From assembly GCF_001045465.1 (NCBI RefSeq), contig NZ_LFND01000003.1:682001-746000 (forward strand): a stretch of 64,000 nucleotides of DNA. Direction: 5' to 3'. How positions within the stretch are numbered: position 1 is the first letter of the stretch; the number at the start of each line of letters is the position of its first letter. Shown one piece after another: positions 43,301 to 52,905 of this stretch. A program made the translations under genes and the position numbers. This stretch comes from Chryseobacterium angstadtii (lineage in GTDB: Bacteria > Bacteroidota > Bacteroidia > Flavobacteriales > Weeksellaceae). The notes under the pieces were generated by a model, which was not told the DNA's origin, did no database searches, and saw only the letters and a list, made by a program, of their open reading frames with translations.

Positions 43301-46300
43301 ATGATCTGATCATAACAGACGGAGAAATCATCTGTCCTGGTGATTCTGGCAGGCTTACAACAACATCGATATACGCAGGCTACAGCAAAGAAGGAACGGT
43401 TGTTTTGCTCAGAAAATCAGAAAAGAATGTTTTGGAAATCATTGGTCCGGATATCAAGTACCCTATCAGGTCCATAGAAAAGCAGGATGATCTTTTAGCA
43501 CAGATCAAACGGTTACATAATGCTGACGGATTAGCCGGTGGTGCTTTTTATGGCTTTGAAGCAGAAGTCATCTACAAAGAATTCTGGAAAGCCTTTTTAG
43601 AAGGTAAAAAATCTACTTCGGCCGAAATCAAAAACATAGCGTTTTCTTCTTTGGGAATGTGGGCAAAGCAGACTGCACGGTTTGCGCAGGATAAAACCAT
43701 TATTAAGAATACCACAACAATGGGGAGAACCCATTTTTATGCTGTAGAACGCATCGGAAGGATAGGTGTATTCTGGAACAAAGCCAAACATGTTATCGAA
43801 TATGAAAGAACAGTAGTCACGTCAAAGCAGTTTCCCGGTCAGCCGGATCATAACGGAAGAGTATTGGTAAGAAAAGTAAGGGAATATATTGAAATCCTGG
43901 AGCCCAGCCGTTCTTATCCCGACTATGAAGGCAATATAATGGAAGCTAGCGGCTGTGTAAAAGCCATGACCTTTAAATCCAAAATCATCCCTGTTTTGGG
44001 GTCATGGGGTAAAACCGTAAAGAAATACCATTTGGGAACTAACGAATGGGATGGCATAGGATGGGAAGTTCCGCTTTGGAATAAAGAAGCAGATCCTGAA
44101 GTATATCCTAAACCTCAGGTCCTTGTGGAAGCTTTGGCCGGAAGCGATTTTCATACCCAGACTGTTTCGGTGACCATTTCAGAGCCCGAAAACCTTTATT
44201 TTTATACCGATTGCCGGGAAAAAGTAAACTACAGGGGAGTTGATGTGGTCATAGATGCCAATACCAATGTCTGGCCTGCGGTGCTGTATACGGATTATAC
44301 GCTATTGCCGCTCCCTAAGCAATTTGATATTTCGCCCAGTGCCTCTGTAAAAGGAGAAGGTTTGAATGCCCCTCTCGCTGCTCCCTTAGATGTATATCCC
44401 GGTTTTGAACGCTTTACATTTAGGGTTGAAAGTTCTCAGTCTCCTGTTTCCGTTACCGGGGCCTATTATCCCGATTCAATTTTTACGGGTAAACTGAGAA
44501 CGGTAACGATGATGAGGCTGAATACTAAAAATAATGATCTGAAGAACGAAGAAGTTCTGAAAAAATCAGGTTATACCGATTTATTCGGAGAAAAAGGAAA
44601 ACCGGGCATACTGCAAAAAACAGCCAACGGGTTTGTGGATATTGAAAACAGGTTGAGATCTTATCAGGCTATTAGTATAGATGATTATAAAAAACATATC
44701 CGTTCCGGTTATATTGATAGTATAAAGCCATTGGAACCAAAGAATAATATTCCACTACAATATCTGAAGGGAATTGAAGATAGAATAAGGGAAATTAAAA
44801 AAGCTAATGATGCAGAAATACAATCCATTCAGAGTCGTATTGTTGAAATTGAAAAAGAATTTGACTGGGTCAATAATCAAGAATTAAAAAAAGAACATGA
44901 AAGCTTACTGAACAAAAAGAATGTACTTACTGTTGAAAATGACCAAATAGATTTCTGGTTAAAAGATCCATCAGTATCGGAAAAAATAGATAACTCCAAT
45001 TTCAATTTCCTCGTACAGCCGGTTTGGTTAAAAATACTGGAAGGAGCAGACGGATTACTGTTCAGAGCCCATTCATTCCTTGATGAACAGTTTGCTCAAC
45101 TTAAAAAAGAAATTGATCAGTTTACTTCCGACAATGAAAAAAATATCGAACGTTTTAAAACGGAAGTTGAACGGGTGCAGAAAGAACTGAATAGCTTCAG
45201 ACTGAATCTGGATCTTGGTTTGGAAAGAGTTCGAAATGTATTCAATGAGAATATCATAGAAAAGGTAAAAACTTTCCTCGATAATAAAAAGATGTTTGAA
45301 GGTCTGCTGGATAATTTAGATGGGGAAGTAGAAAATGCCTTTGCAGAACTTGACAAAATTGATGAGATAATCGACAGGATAAAAGCGGGACTTCAGACCA
45401 TTGATGATTTAAAGACTAAAATCAAAGATGCAAAAGGAATTGATCAAAAGATAAAGGATAAAATCCTTGCTGCGATTGATAAAATCAGAACCTATTTCTT
45501 AGATTTCATTGCGGAAATAGAAGGCTTTAATCATGATACGTTGGAAAACTTCACTCAGAAAACAAAAGACTCTTATAAAGATTTCAGAGACAATATAGAC
45601 GAAGGACTTCAAGCATTTTACGCAGAATTACAAACTTCTATCGAGGAGGTAGAAAAAGATATTAAAAAGCTCACAGAAGAATTTAAAGAGCAGACAGATG
45701 AAGCCTGGGACACAGCCTGGGCATTGATTAATAATGAAATTAAGAAGCTTGAAGGTTTTTATGATCTGAAGAAATCAGAGTTTGATGTAAAATTTGAGGA
45801 AACAAGGAATCAAGCGGATGCCATATTAATCAACCAGTTACTGATCCGGTTCTTTTTACCGGTATTATTTGGAAGAAAAGAAGATGAGGTTTGTGTTTAT
45901 AGCATTCTCGTTTCCGTCAATTCCTGGATCAACAATATTATGGATTCTATAAAGCAAAGCCTTTTGGAATTGATAAAAGGTGGAAACTTTGATCCGGTAA
46001 TCGTCAACGAATGGCTGGGTAAATATCAAAAGTTCAAAGACCTTGAGGAAGCTTTGAAGAAAGGAGATCCGGATAAAATAATCAGCGCATCCATTGCATT
46101 GGCCAATGAGCTGAACACAGAACTGGGAGAAGTTGCAGGACATATAGCAGAAATTGTACAAAAATCAGACGCTGTAGCAAAAAGTTGGGAAAGCATGAAA
46201 GATGTGGCAGATACCACACTCAACAATTACAGGGCAGTATTCGAAAAATTTACCGCGCCGGGTATGGGCTTCAATCGGGAGACCATTTCTATGATCGTCA

Positions 46301-47754
46301 ATACCGACTGGAAAGATATAGAAGAAAAACTGTCGCTTACCCCGGTGATGGGCAAAGTACAGGAATTTGAAGACCGTCTTAATGCCGTGGGAATCAATCT
46401 ACCCATTGCAGCTATTGCAGACAGCCTTCTGCCTGCTAAAGAAACCTGGGACAATTTTTCCAATTCCATGTTGAAGAAGTTTGATTTCAGTAATATCATC
46501 AATAAACTCAGTGCAGATTTTACCAATATGATCCCCGGATTTAAATTCATGGATGAATTCAGGGATAAAATAAAAGTAACCCAGGGATTCGACAGGAAAG
46601 AACTTCGGGGCTGGGTAAAAGCCAAAGCAGATATTGCTTTTAACGACAGAAAAAAACTCTTCTCTTTAGGCTCATTGATTGTGGAACTGGACAAAGGAAG
46701 GTTTTTCGCCAATATGGATGCAGATATAGATCCGTTCGGAACCACCACCACAAAAAGTACAGGAGCTTTAGCAGGATCATGGATTGTTCATATTTCCGGA
46801 CAGGAGCTTATCACATTTGAAAATGCTGTGGTAAAAATGAATGACGGGAAATTCAATTTTGATCTTGATCCTCAAAACATAAAGATGAGCGGATTGCTAA
46901 AAATTCTTACCGATGCTACCAAAGAAATGAGCAAGACCGGAGCGGTACCTCCTGCCAAAGATGCAAAAGGAAAGAAAACAGACTATTTCAAAGTCAGTAT
47001 ACAGAAGCTGAAATACAAATATGAAGGAGGTAAGGAAATAGAAATCCCTACAGGAATCAAAGCGGCAGTCAACATCCCGAATATTACGGTAGGCGGAGGT
47101 ACCACATCATTGTCTAACCTGTCTTTCGGAGCTTTCTTTTTACTGTCACTTATTGACCAGGGCGAGGAAATTGTAGGCAGCAAATTCCCGAAAATTAATT
47201 TTAAAATAGGCACAGGATTCTATCTGAGCAGCAGGGAAGCACCGTTTAATCTGGCATTCTTTATTTTCGGAGGCGGCGGATACTTTAAATGTAACTTCCT
47301 CTACGAACCAAGTAAACCGAATAACGGTAACGGCCTCACCATGGATTTTGCCATGAGTATCCATGCCAGTGCATGCTTTGCCTTCAATGCGGGCTGGATG
47401 AGCGGCTCACTCATTATTGCTATGGGACTGGAAGGTGAGTTCGTGAAAAAGCCAAAAGAAGCTGACATCAGCAGAGTGGCCATGTTTGTCATGCTTTCAG
47501 GAAATGCAGATATCATGGGTATGGTTACCGTATCATTATATGTACGTCTTGAGGCGACCTATACGAAAAGTGCAATCGGCACCCAGATACAGGGAAAAGG
47601 CATGATCCGGGTGAAAATAGAAGTATGCCGTTTTGTGACCATTACCGTGAGACGGGAGTTTACCAAAGTGTTCAGCGGTCCCGGTGAAGACAGCAGCAAT
47701 TCTTCTGAGGAGATAGATTATGATACTGATGAAATTCTTAACAGTTTAGCTTAA
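40366..47754 (+). CDS. Giant protein of 2462 aa, unknown function
   Basis: No signal peptide or transmembrane stretch is evident at the N-terminus (MPYTIPDKLNTYFKN). Residues 1 to about 1450 look like beta-rich globular domains without a family I recognise. Residues about 1465-1835 are a long charged coiled coil with Glu/Lys/Asp heptads (e.g. IKKLTEEFKEQTDEAW). Residues about 2080-2440 are again beta-rich with Gly patches (IFGGGGYFK, AGWMSGSLIIAMGLEG) and amphipathic strands. The end is acidic and Ser-rich. The reading frame is intact over 7.4 kb, so selection maintains it. The next giant gene starts 6 bases after its stop. Candidates are a structural, surface or injected protein; I cannot decide. 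Confidence 0.7.
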   Translation: MPYTIPDKLNTYFKNHLHLIAELQWGDDADDTGLKFGIFFTTRNPQKEGDPLFEGTAFVKENPTITKPSWNIPHTLFLLPLSQEAEDSLKKKEIKFNRLRLTNSQTIGGQYKYVYFNASEPDDVYLELDEAQQIGINKGHLYLLDSEGRDEPFPVVIIDEDFESSDRLFYFDAPGCLMHNEYNTKFQFWFGVRNSSQPYFRMGADDEIDSPVVWQSNKRLDDFVDGGKEFNWKLSYTIFEKGLSNRLGEAVNSWNTKYGNQAWLFLTENDNKRSIFPIYSCFKNDFSIDFILDTADLHFVQIAGYYKGEIYTRIGNWSRDRTLKQLNLLDKANDLLNRVKSSRKVVNKSLPFSIAPSIGTKNATDEPYVVCSDYNYETDRYGSAGYNLLKTYLVDVDLKLLKKPFYDELVTFPNVRDVNGEELNAQLTFNSSSNTECVNDNGTLFRIEIKQVVYEGKGITYMPSVSIGSLQFELRGLKEKGDFGAIYFNLTRKSTQKPFFLWQYNESIANDIELNYAIRNFRLPVKDIKPFGQDLLRKDKYLAPGTANAVGQGMGERVQYPLIIPLTENSKDAKTDEKIKYILQISESINIAQDFRVDMQILKYNPETNTDGQDHSSRVKAVILDHNPQFTGLIDTQFIQNKGENDNEWLVAQKSDLNNEDGAWEIANDAVADKGFKLILPSQSIGEAYVKHDELGKEKKDKQENKDEKIEYVEIGEPQKGKKIEYRLSPPAVLTIAQDRFNKRFVAPAWNLKRIWGRTGDQAPGVPLLNAQFESLYGLVSILDTDNKTYIAELGSKLGEAPPPALNSIQWKATEGQKEAFSKAYNYYLAFYRAWLSRLGILEPSGSDAFGKTEFSKELTVQPRFSIVESAHFIIKEGKIEKSENSSVDEKNIIYAKETTDNSVNTQLIIINNAIYYRRESNRFEVLNGTISLKSEEIQDDELLKESDLIYAYKADKKIIKLDIGLDNKVIEFEPYESNDLIITDGEIICPGDSGRLTTTSIYAGYSKEGTVVLLRKSEKNVLEIIGPDIKYPIRSIEKQDDLLAQIKRLHNADGLAGGAFYGFEAEVIYKEFWKAFLEGKKSTSAEIKNIAFSSLGMWAKQTARFAQDKTIIKNTTTMGRTHFYAVERIGRIGVFWNKAKHVIEYERTVVTSKQFPGQPDHNGRVLVRKVREYIEILEPSRSYPDYEGNIMEASGCVKAMTFKSKIIPVLGSWGKTVKKYHLGTNEWDGIGWEVPLWNKEADPEVYPKPQVLVEALAGSDFHTQTVSVTISEPENLYFYTDCREKVNYRGVDVVIDANTNVWPAVLYTDYTLLPLPKQFDISPSASVKGEGLNAPLAAPLDVYPGFERFTFRVESSQSPVSVTGAYYPDSIFTGKLRTVTMMRLNTKNNDLKNEEVLKKSGYTDLFGEKGKPGILQKTANGFVDIENRLRSYQAISIDDYKKHIRSGYIDSIKPLEPKNNIPLQYLKGIEDRIREIKKANDAEIQSIQSRIVEIEKEFDWVNNQELKKEHESLLNKKNVLTVENDQIDFWLKDPSVSEKIDNSNFNFLVQPVWLKILEGADGLLFRAHSFLDEQFAQLKKEIDQFTSDNEKNIERFKTEVERVQKELNSFRLNLDLGLERVRNVFNENIIEKVKTFLDNKKMFEGLLDNLDGEVENAFAELDKIDEIIDRIKAGLQTIDDLKTKIKDAKGIDQKIKDKILAAIDKIRTYFLDFIAEIEGFNHDTLENFTQKTKDSYKDFRDNIDEGLQAFYAELQTSIEEVEKDIKKLTEEFKEQTDEAWDTAWALINNEIKKLEGFYDLKKSEFDVKFEETRNQADAILINQLLIRFFLPVLFGRKEDEVCVYSILVSVNSWINNIMDSIKQSLLELIKGGNFDPVIVNEWLGKYQKFKDLEEALKKGDPDKIISASIALANELNTELGEVAGHIAEIVQKSDAVAKSWESMKDVADTTLNNYRAVFEKFTAPGMGFNRETISMIVNTDWKDIEEKLSLTPVMGKVQEFEDRLNAVGINLPIAAIADSLLPAKETWDNFSNSMLKKFDFSNIINKLSADFTNMIPGFKFMDEFRDKIKVTQGFDRKELRGWVKAKADIAFNDRKKLFSLGSLIVELDKGRFFANMDADIDPFGTTTTKSTGALAGSWIVHISGQELITFENAVVKMNDGKFNFDLDPQNIKMSGLLKILTDATKEMSKTGAVPPAKDAKGKKTDYFKVSIQKLKYKYEGGKEIEIPTGIKAAVNIPNITVGGGTTSLSNLSFGAFFLLSLIDQGEEIVGSKFPKINFKIGTGFYLSSREAPFNLAFFIFGGGGYFKCNFLYEPSKPNNGNGLTMDFAMSIHASACFAFNAGWMSGSLIIAMGLEGEFVKKPKEADISRVAMFVMLSGNADIMGMVTVSLYVRLEATYTKSAIGTQIQGKGMIRVKIEVCRFVTITVRREFTKVFSGPGEDSSNSSEEIDYDTDEILNSLA

Positions 47755-47760
47755 AATAAT

Positions 47761-50700
47761 ATGATACATATACAATTAGACCCTTCTGTAGTAACGGTCA
47801 GAGATACATTCGGAATATCACTTTCTTTGGCGGGAGTGTACATAGATAAAGAAGAAGAAACCCTTCCTGAAATCCTGAGAAATGGAACCATTAACGATAA
47901 CAATCCATTGGAAGATCTTGCTAAAGTATTATATCCATGGTATTGGAAAGAACAACCTCAAAAGTTGTTGTTGTATTTTTATAAAGAGAATAATTCAGAT
48001 CCTTTAAATCCTTCTTACCAGCAAATAAATACATCATTTACATTTGTTGTTAATGCCCATAATTTTACTGATGCAGAAAAAGATATAAAGAAACTCATAT
48101 CCTGCTATAACGAAGAGCTCAATAAATGCATAGTAACCGGGCAGACCATTAATAAAAATAAAATATCAGCTGTAAATAAAGCTGGAGATATTCATTTAGA
48201 AGATGCGCAGGATTCTATTCCGGAAGCTTATCTGATTGGAGCCATTGCCGGAAAGGCCCAGAAATTAGCTCCTTTAAATGAAGCTCTTTCCCTGGTATTC
48301 TTTGCCGCTGACAATTTTGACTTTGATAAAGCTGATAACAAGCCAATTACACATTTTGTTGCTTTTCCTATTGATTCTGACGACTGGGTACTGGAAGATA
48401 ATCTACCTCCTGTATGGGATGAGAATGGTTTTATGCAGAAAAAATATCTACGGGAGATCAACGGAGAATCCTATGCCGTAAATGTACATAGTGCTGTTAC
48501 TCCTATCCCGAAACCGGATCAGACGAAGCATGGTATAAAACTTAGAGACGATAAGGCCAATTTTGATGGTACTTTAATCACTTTGGAGGTAAACGACACG
48601 GAAGACTGGAGCGAAAAATGGCTGGAAAAACTGTTTTATCATATCAACCCATTGGAAGAAATTGCAGGATTTATAAGCAGATATAATGTAGAAGATATAA
48701 CTGCGAATGGGGTCAAGCAAAATATAAAAGATATGAGCAGGCTCTTTTTCAGAGGTGTTGCACTGGAACTCAGGAATTATATTGCTTTTGGAGAAATCTG
48801 GGAAGAAAAAGAGGGTAAAAAAGTGTTAGTAGATACGAAATTTCACCAAAGCATAAGGGAAGCTTTAAAGACCCAATTAGACTATGATCAGGCAAAATTA
48901 AAAGACATTGCGCTGAAATTAGTAGATTATCAACCCGATTGGAAAAGACTTTCCCAATATCTTATTGCGTCTTTTAATGAAGATGAGCAAATAAAAGGCA
49001 AAATCACCTTTTTCTCCAAAATCATTGCAAAAACTATTTCCGATGGAGAATTTAACAGTGATAATTTTCTATCCCAATGGAAAGAAGAGATTGGTTTAAT
49101 CTATGAAGTTATTAAAATCAATGGCAGAAAAGAACAATGGGTACTTGCCTCTATCACTGAATCTGCAAAGAATACAGATTTCAGGACAACCGATAGCCAG
49201 GGACATTCAAAAGATGTAAAACTCTATGACATGTTCACCTGTCAGGAGTCCTGGAACATTCTGGAGGCGCTGTGTACGGATATTCCGGTGTATGGAAATT
49301 ATTTTGTACCTGCCGGTGAGCTTAGATTAAAAGCTTTTAAACAGAAATATCTGAAATTCTTAAGCCCGCAAAATATTAAACTTCAGGGGAAAGAAGGAAG
49401 CTCTGAGTATTTTGAAAGCCACGAATTTCAATGGAGACTTATTTTAAATTGTTTTTTTCATGTCGCCGACGAGAATCTTACTTTAGATACCGAAGAATTG
49501 AAACTATCCGTTCCACAACTGAGAGCCTTAATAAAGAGATGTTTTGCTGTGATCAATCTGATGATAGAGGAGGAGAAAAACTTTGATAATGTCATGTATT
49601 CCAATATTCCGCCTGTCCGTATACGTCTGAACACGGCGGTAGAAAAGCTGGATATAAGAATGAAGCACGATCCGGGAACTTTAAAGACATTACCGGATCC
49701 GGATGACGATCTTTTTGATGAAATTTCCGGGTATGTGGTTATCCAGAACAGGTCACAAAAACGGAATGATGATAATTTCGGAGAAGAATGGAAATACCTG
49801 AACCGTTGCAAGATAAACCGCGTACAGTTTCAAAAAGAAGCAGGTAAAAAGAAGTTAAAAAAGACAGATCAATCATTTGAAACCTCTTTTCTTATTCCTT
49901 CTTTTCTACCCAAGTTCAGTACTGATGAAGAAAATAAAGAAGATCCTGATTTTTCATTCAGACAGCGGTTTGTGGAAGTTAAAAATGAAAAGAACAGCTT
50001 AGTCGCTGGCTTTCAGAAAACAAACAATGATTTTGAAACAGGAAACCAAAGTATCAATGAAGGAGATGTAATGCTGGAAAATATATTTGACATAGAAACA
50101 AATAGCACAACAGGACAAATCATTAAACATGTTCCTTATGCTTATTTTTATGGATATCACTATAAATTCAAAGCATATGTAGTATTGAATAGCGGTGTTT
50201 TACCTCCCGAATTGCGAAATGGCAGTCTGACATCATTTAAGAAAAAGCTGGAGACCGACATCACTAAAAATATTTGTGACTTTCACTTTCTGCGCAGAGT
50301 TCCCGTAAGTTCGCCCAGAATTTCTTCTTGCAGCGATATCATTAAGGAAATGGAATTGCCTGTTCCTGCGCTTCCGGAAGGCCTTAAATTATTGACCTAT
50401 GAACTGAAGCCGTACCAGGAAATCAGGGAAGAATTCTATGGAATAAAAGATCAGACCGATAAAGCCAGTCAGCAGGAATTATCCGTAACATTATTGCATA
50501 ATCATTCCGGTAAAATATGTCTTACGGTTAAAAAACCTTCTACCCATTTCTGGAATTGGTACGCGTGGACTGCCTTGCAGAGTGATGATAAGGATTTAAA
50601 AAAGGCTATCGCTAAAGAATATAATCATAACAGACTGATTGGTCTGAAAGAGGATCCTGAATACCATCATTTTTGTGATCCTGCAGTTTCAGACGATCTA

Positions 50701-52770
50701 CTCATTGAAACCAAAATCCTGTTCAGTTTAGATAATTCCAGAGAAGGAAAAGTCAATAAAATAGTAGTACCGCTTGGTAAAGGAGATACTTTAAGTGATC
50801 TCAGCAGAATTATTGAAATTAACCTCAAAGATGGAACAAATACTTTAGGAATTGAAAGTACAGAAGAGGTAACTAAAAGAATGAAGATGGAACTGCGCGC
50901 CGGGGAAATTCTCCATATAAAAGTTTCCGGCCTTATCAATGCAAAATATTTTAAGGATGGAGATCCGGACAGACGTTTTCATGAGTTTATGAAGGAGAAT
51001 CTTGTTCTGTATACTTCGGATGGTGTTGATTATTACAAGTCACCTCCAAGTCATTATTTCATAGAAACAGCTTCCAAATTTGAGATTAAACCTGAAGAAA
51101 TTTGGGATAAAATTATTTTTGAAAATAATACAGATCTTACCAGAGATAAAGTACAAGCTTATCTGGAAATTCAAAATGATAAAGCTTTATGCAAAAAGCT
51201 TTGCCTTACCCATCAGGTAACAACAGAGCATCAGATGTGGAGCTGGAACGGAAAACTAAGTACATTTAATAAAGGTATCCTGGATAATCCCGCGGACGTT
51301 GATAATGTTTTAGATCCTGTGAACACAGATACTACGAAAGCCATGAAGTTTGAAGTGGATTTTGCAGAACGTCCCGATTTTACATCCAATGTCACCCGCC
51401 GGTTTTTTCTGACAGCCAATCCGGATGGAAGCACTCGGCAGATTATTTTTACACATAGCCGTCCCGATGAAAAACGGGCTTTATATTACCTGCTGAATGT
51501 ACAGCTGCATAGCAGATACGAATTGCTTGAAGGTTATAATGATATTGTGAAAGCCCACTCAATTTCTAAAGGCATTGATCCAGGTACAAGGTGGCGTCGT
51601 CATTTCCGGAAAACAAGAATCAGCAAAAAACTGCCACGCCCTGCCATAAGGTTTATTGTACCGCTCACCAAAAGTTTACAGACTGAAGAAAAAACAGGAA
51701 ATATTTCAAATGCAGCTTCATTACTGATTGTTTTGGATGATGTATGGTATACTGAAGCCGGACTGGCCGAAAAACTTCAGGTAGGAATAGAAGTTGTAGA
51801 AAAAGATAAAACCGGAAAGTTGTTCATGCAGGCCGGGCTGGATCCCATCATCAGTGGAGATGGAACTCCGGAACTTGACAAAAACAATCATCATATAAAG
51901 GAAACCGAGGAACAGGATCCTTTGGATGAAACGAAGTTGATCACAACAAAGCGATTTGTTTTTGATGCGGTAGGTCCCATCGGATTAACCTTTGATCAGA
52001 ATAGCATCCTGCCAAAAATTAATGCCAGTTGCTTTATTGTCAATATTCCTGAAACATCGGGAGTTTTTAAAGATGCGGACACAGATTTTCATTTAAAACC
52101 CTGGTCCATGATGAAGATTTCCGTGAGACGGGCATTGGAAGAAGGCCTGCACGAAAGTTTTCCGGAGAGCGATCTCGATCAGTTGGGAAGCGGATGGACA
52201 GAAAGTGAATGGGTACAGCATCTTCCGGATACAAAAACATTTATTCCGCGTTCATGGAGAGATGACAACAAAGATGCTCTGGATTTCACGATCCGGTATA
52301 GCCTTGATCAAAAGGGAAATATTGAAAAGAATTGTGAAATCAGTATTGCAGATGAAGAATATCTGATGAAAATTGAGCAGGAAATTGGTGAAAATTGTGA
52401 AAAATTTCTGATCCTTTCAAAGAGATCGTTTGATGTAGGAGGACTGCCAACAGAATCCTATGTGGCTGCAGTGGCCTTGAAAGGAATGAAAAAAGCTGTT
52501 TTAAACCATGATGCAGAAGATATCAGTACTGCATTCAGGAAAAATAAAGAGGGTATTAACGGATATGCCAGAATCTTGACCGTTCGAACCCATTCTTCCC
52601 AAAACAGTAAACTGGGTAGCCACAAAGAATCACTGAATGTTTGGGAAGGGCTTTTCGGTGCCTCTGTTAATGGAGATGTTGCTTTAGATGGCATTCAGAG
52701 TGATTCCATTTATGCTTTACCGTTGATCAGTGAAAGAGTACCGATTAATTTAAATGTTACTCCCAAATAA
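47761..52770 (+). CDS. Giant protein of 1669 aa, unknown function
   Basis: It begins 6 bases after the 2462-aa gene, surely co-transcribed. No signal peptide, membrane segment, repeats or familiar domain motif is visible. Composition is similar to its partner (Lys/Asp/Glu/Asn-rich, mixed alpha/beta). Aromatic-rich motifs occur throughout, e.g. THFWNWYAWTALQ near residue 930 and GTRWRRHFRKTR near 1275. The C-terminal half is beta-leaning. The pair of giants with a membrane protein and an upstream amidase suggests one large assembly, but no tail, sheath or toxin domain is identifiable. A terminator follows. Confidence 0.68.
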   Translation: MIHIQLDPSVVTVRDTFGISLSLAGVYIDKEEETLPEILRNGTINDNNPLEDLAKVLYPWYWKEQPQKLLLYFYKENNSDPLNPSYQQINTSFTFVVNAHNFTDAEKDIKKLISCYNEELNKCIVTGQTINKNKISAVNKAGDIHLEDAQDSIPEAYLIGAIAGKAQKLAPLNEALSLVFFAADNFDFDKADNKPITHFVAFPIDSDDWVLEDNLPPVWDENGFMQKKYLREINGESYAVNVHSAVTPIPKPDQTKHGIKLRDDKANFDGTLITLEVNDTEDWSEKWLEKLFYHINPLEEIAGFISRYNVEDITANGVKQNIKDMSRLFFRGVALELRNYIAFGEIWEEKEGKKVLVDTKFHQSIREALKTQLDYDQAKLKDIALKLVDYQPDWKRLSQYLIASFNEDEQIKGKITFFSKIIAKTISDGEFNSDNFLSQWKEEIGLIYEVIKINGRKEQWVLASITESAKNTDFRTTDSQGHSKDVKLYDMFTCQESWNILEALCTDIPVYGNYFVPAGELRLKAFKQKYLKFLSPQNIKLQGKEGSSEYFESHEFQWRLILNCFFHVADENLTLDTEELKLSVPQLRALIKRCFAVINLMIEEEKNFDNVMYSNIPPVRIRLNTAVEKLDIRMKHDPGTLKTLPDPDDDLFDEISGYVVIQNRSQKRNDDNFGEEWKYLNRCKINRVQFQKEAGKKKLKKTDQSFETSFLIPSFLPKFSTDEENKEDPDFSFRQRFVEVKNEKNSLVAGFQKTNNDFETGNQSINEGDVMLENIFDIETNSTTGQIIKHVPYAYFYGYHYKFKAYVVLNSGVLPPELRNGSLTSFKKKLETDITKNICDFHFLRRVPVSSPRISSCSDIIKEMELPVPALPEGLKLLTYELKPYQEIREEFYGIKDQTDKASQQELSVTLLHNHSGKICLTVKKPSTHFWNWYAWTALQSDDKDLKKAIAKEYNHNRLIGLKEDPEYHHFCDPAVSDDLLIETKILFSLDNSREGKVNKIVVPLGKGDTLSDLSRIIEINLKDGTNTLGIESTEEVTKRMKMELRAGEILHIKVSGLINAKYFKDGDPDRRFHEFMKENLVLYTSDGVDYYKSPPSHYFIETASKFEIKPEEIWDKIIFENNTDLTRDKVQAYLEIQNDKALCKKLCLTHQVTTEHQMWSWNGKLSTFNKGILDNPADVDNVLDPVNTDTTKAMKFEVDFAERPDFTSNVTRRFFLTANPDGSTRQIIFTHSRPDEKRALYYLLNVQLHSRYELLEGYNDIVKAHSISKGIDPGTRWRRHFRKTRISKKLPRPAIRFIVPLTKSLQTEEKTGNISNAASLLIVLDDVWYTEAGLAEKLQVGIEVVEKDKTGKLFMQAGLDPIISGDGTPELDKNNHHIKETEEQDPLDETKLITTKRFVFDAVGPIGLTFDQNSILPKINASCFIVNIPETSGVFKDADTDFHLKPWSMMKISVRRALEEGLHESFPESDLDQLGSGWTESEWVQHLPDTKTFIPRSWRDDNKDALDFTIRYSLDQKGNIEKNCEISIADEEYLMKIEQEIGENCEKFLILSKRSFDVGGLPTESYVAAVALKGMKKAVLNHDAEDISTAFRKNKEGINGYARILTVRTHSSQNSKLGSHKESLNVWEGLFGASVNGDVALDGIQSDSIYALPLISERVPINLNVTPK

Positions 52771-52825
52771 AATAAGCAATATCAATTGTAGTAAATCATC
52801 GATGCAATTTGAAATAACCCCTTAC

Positions 52826-52861
52826 CCTTGTCAAGGTTCAAAATCTTGACAAGGTTTTTTT
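52826..52861 (+). terminator. Terminator of the giant-protein operon
   Basis: CCTTGTCAAG (52826-52835) pairs perfectly with CTTGACAAGG (52845-52854), followed by TTTTTTT. Confidence 0.88.
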
Positions 52862-52905
52862 CTTTAGCGGGAAAAATTAACGATAGTTTAAAAACAAAGA
52901 AAAAA

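Noticed and set aside
46227..46751. 174-codon minus-strand frame inside the 2462-aa gene
   Set aside because: Shadow frame; the forward frame is continuous for 7.4 kb.
38133..52770. Prophage or contractile injection system
   Set aside because: An amidase and very large proteins are present, but no integrase, capsid, sheath, tube, baseplate or AAA ATPase gene is visible.
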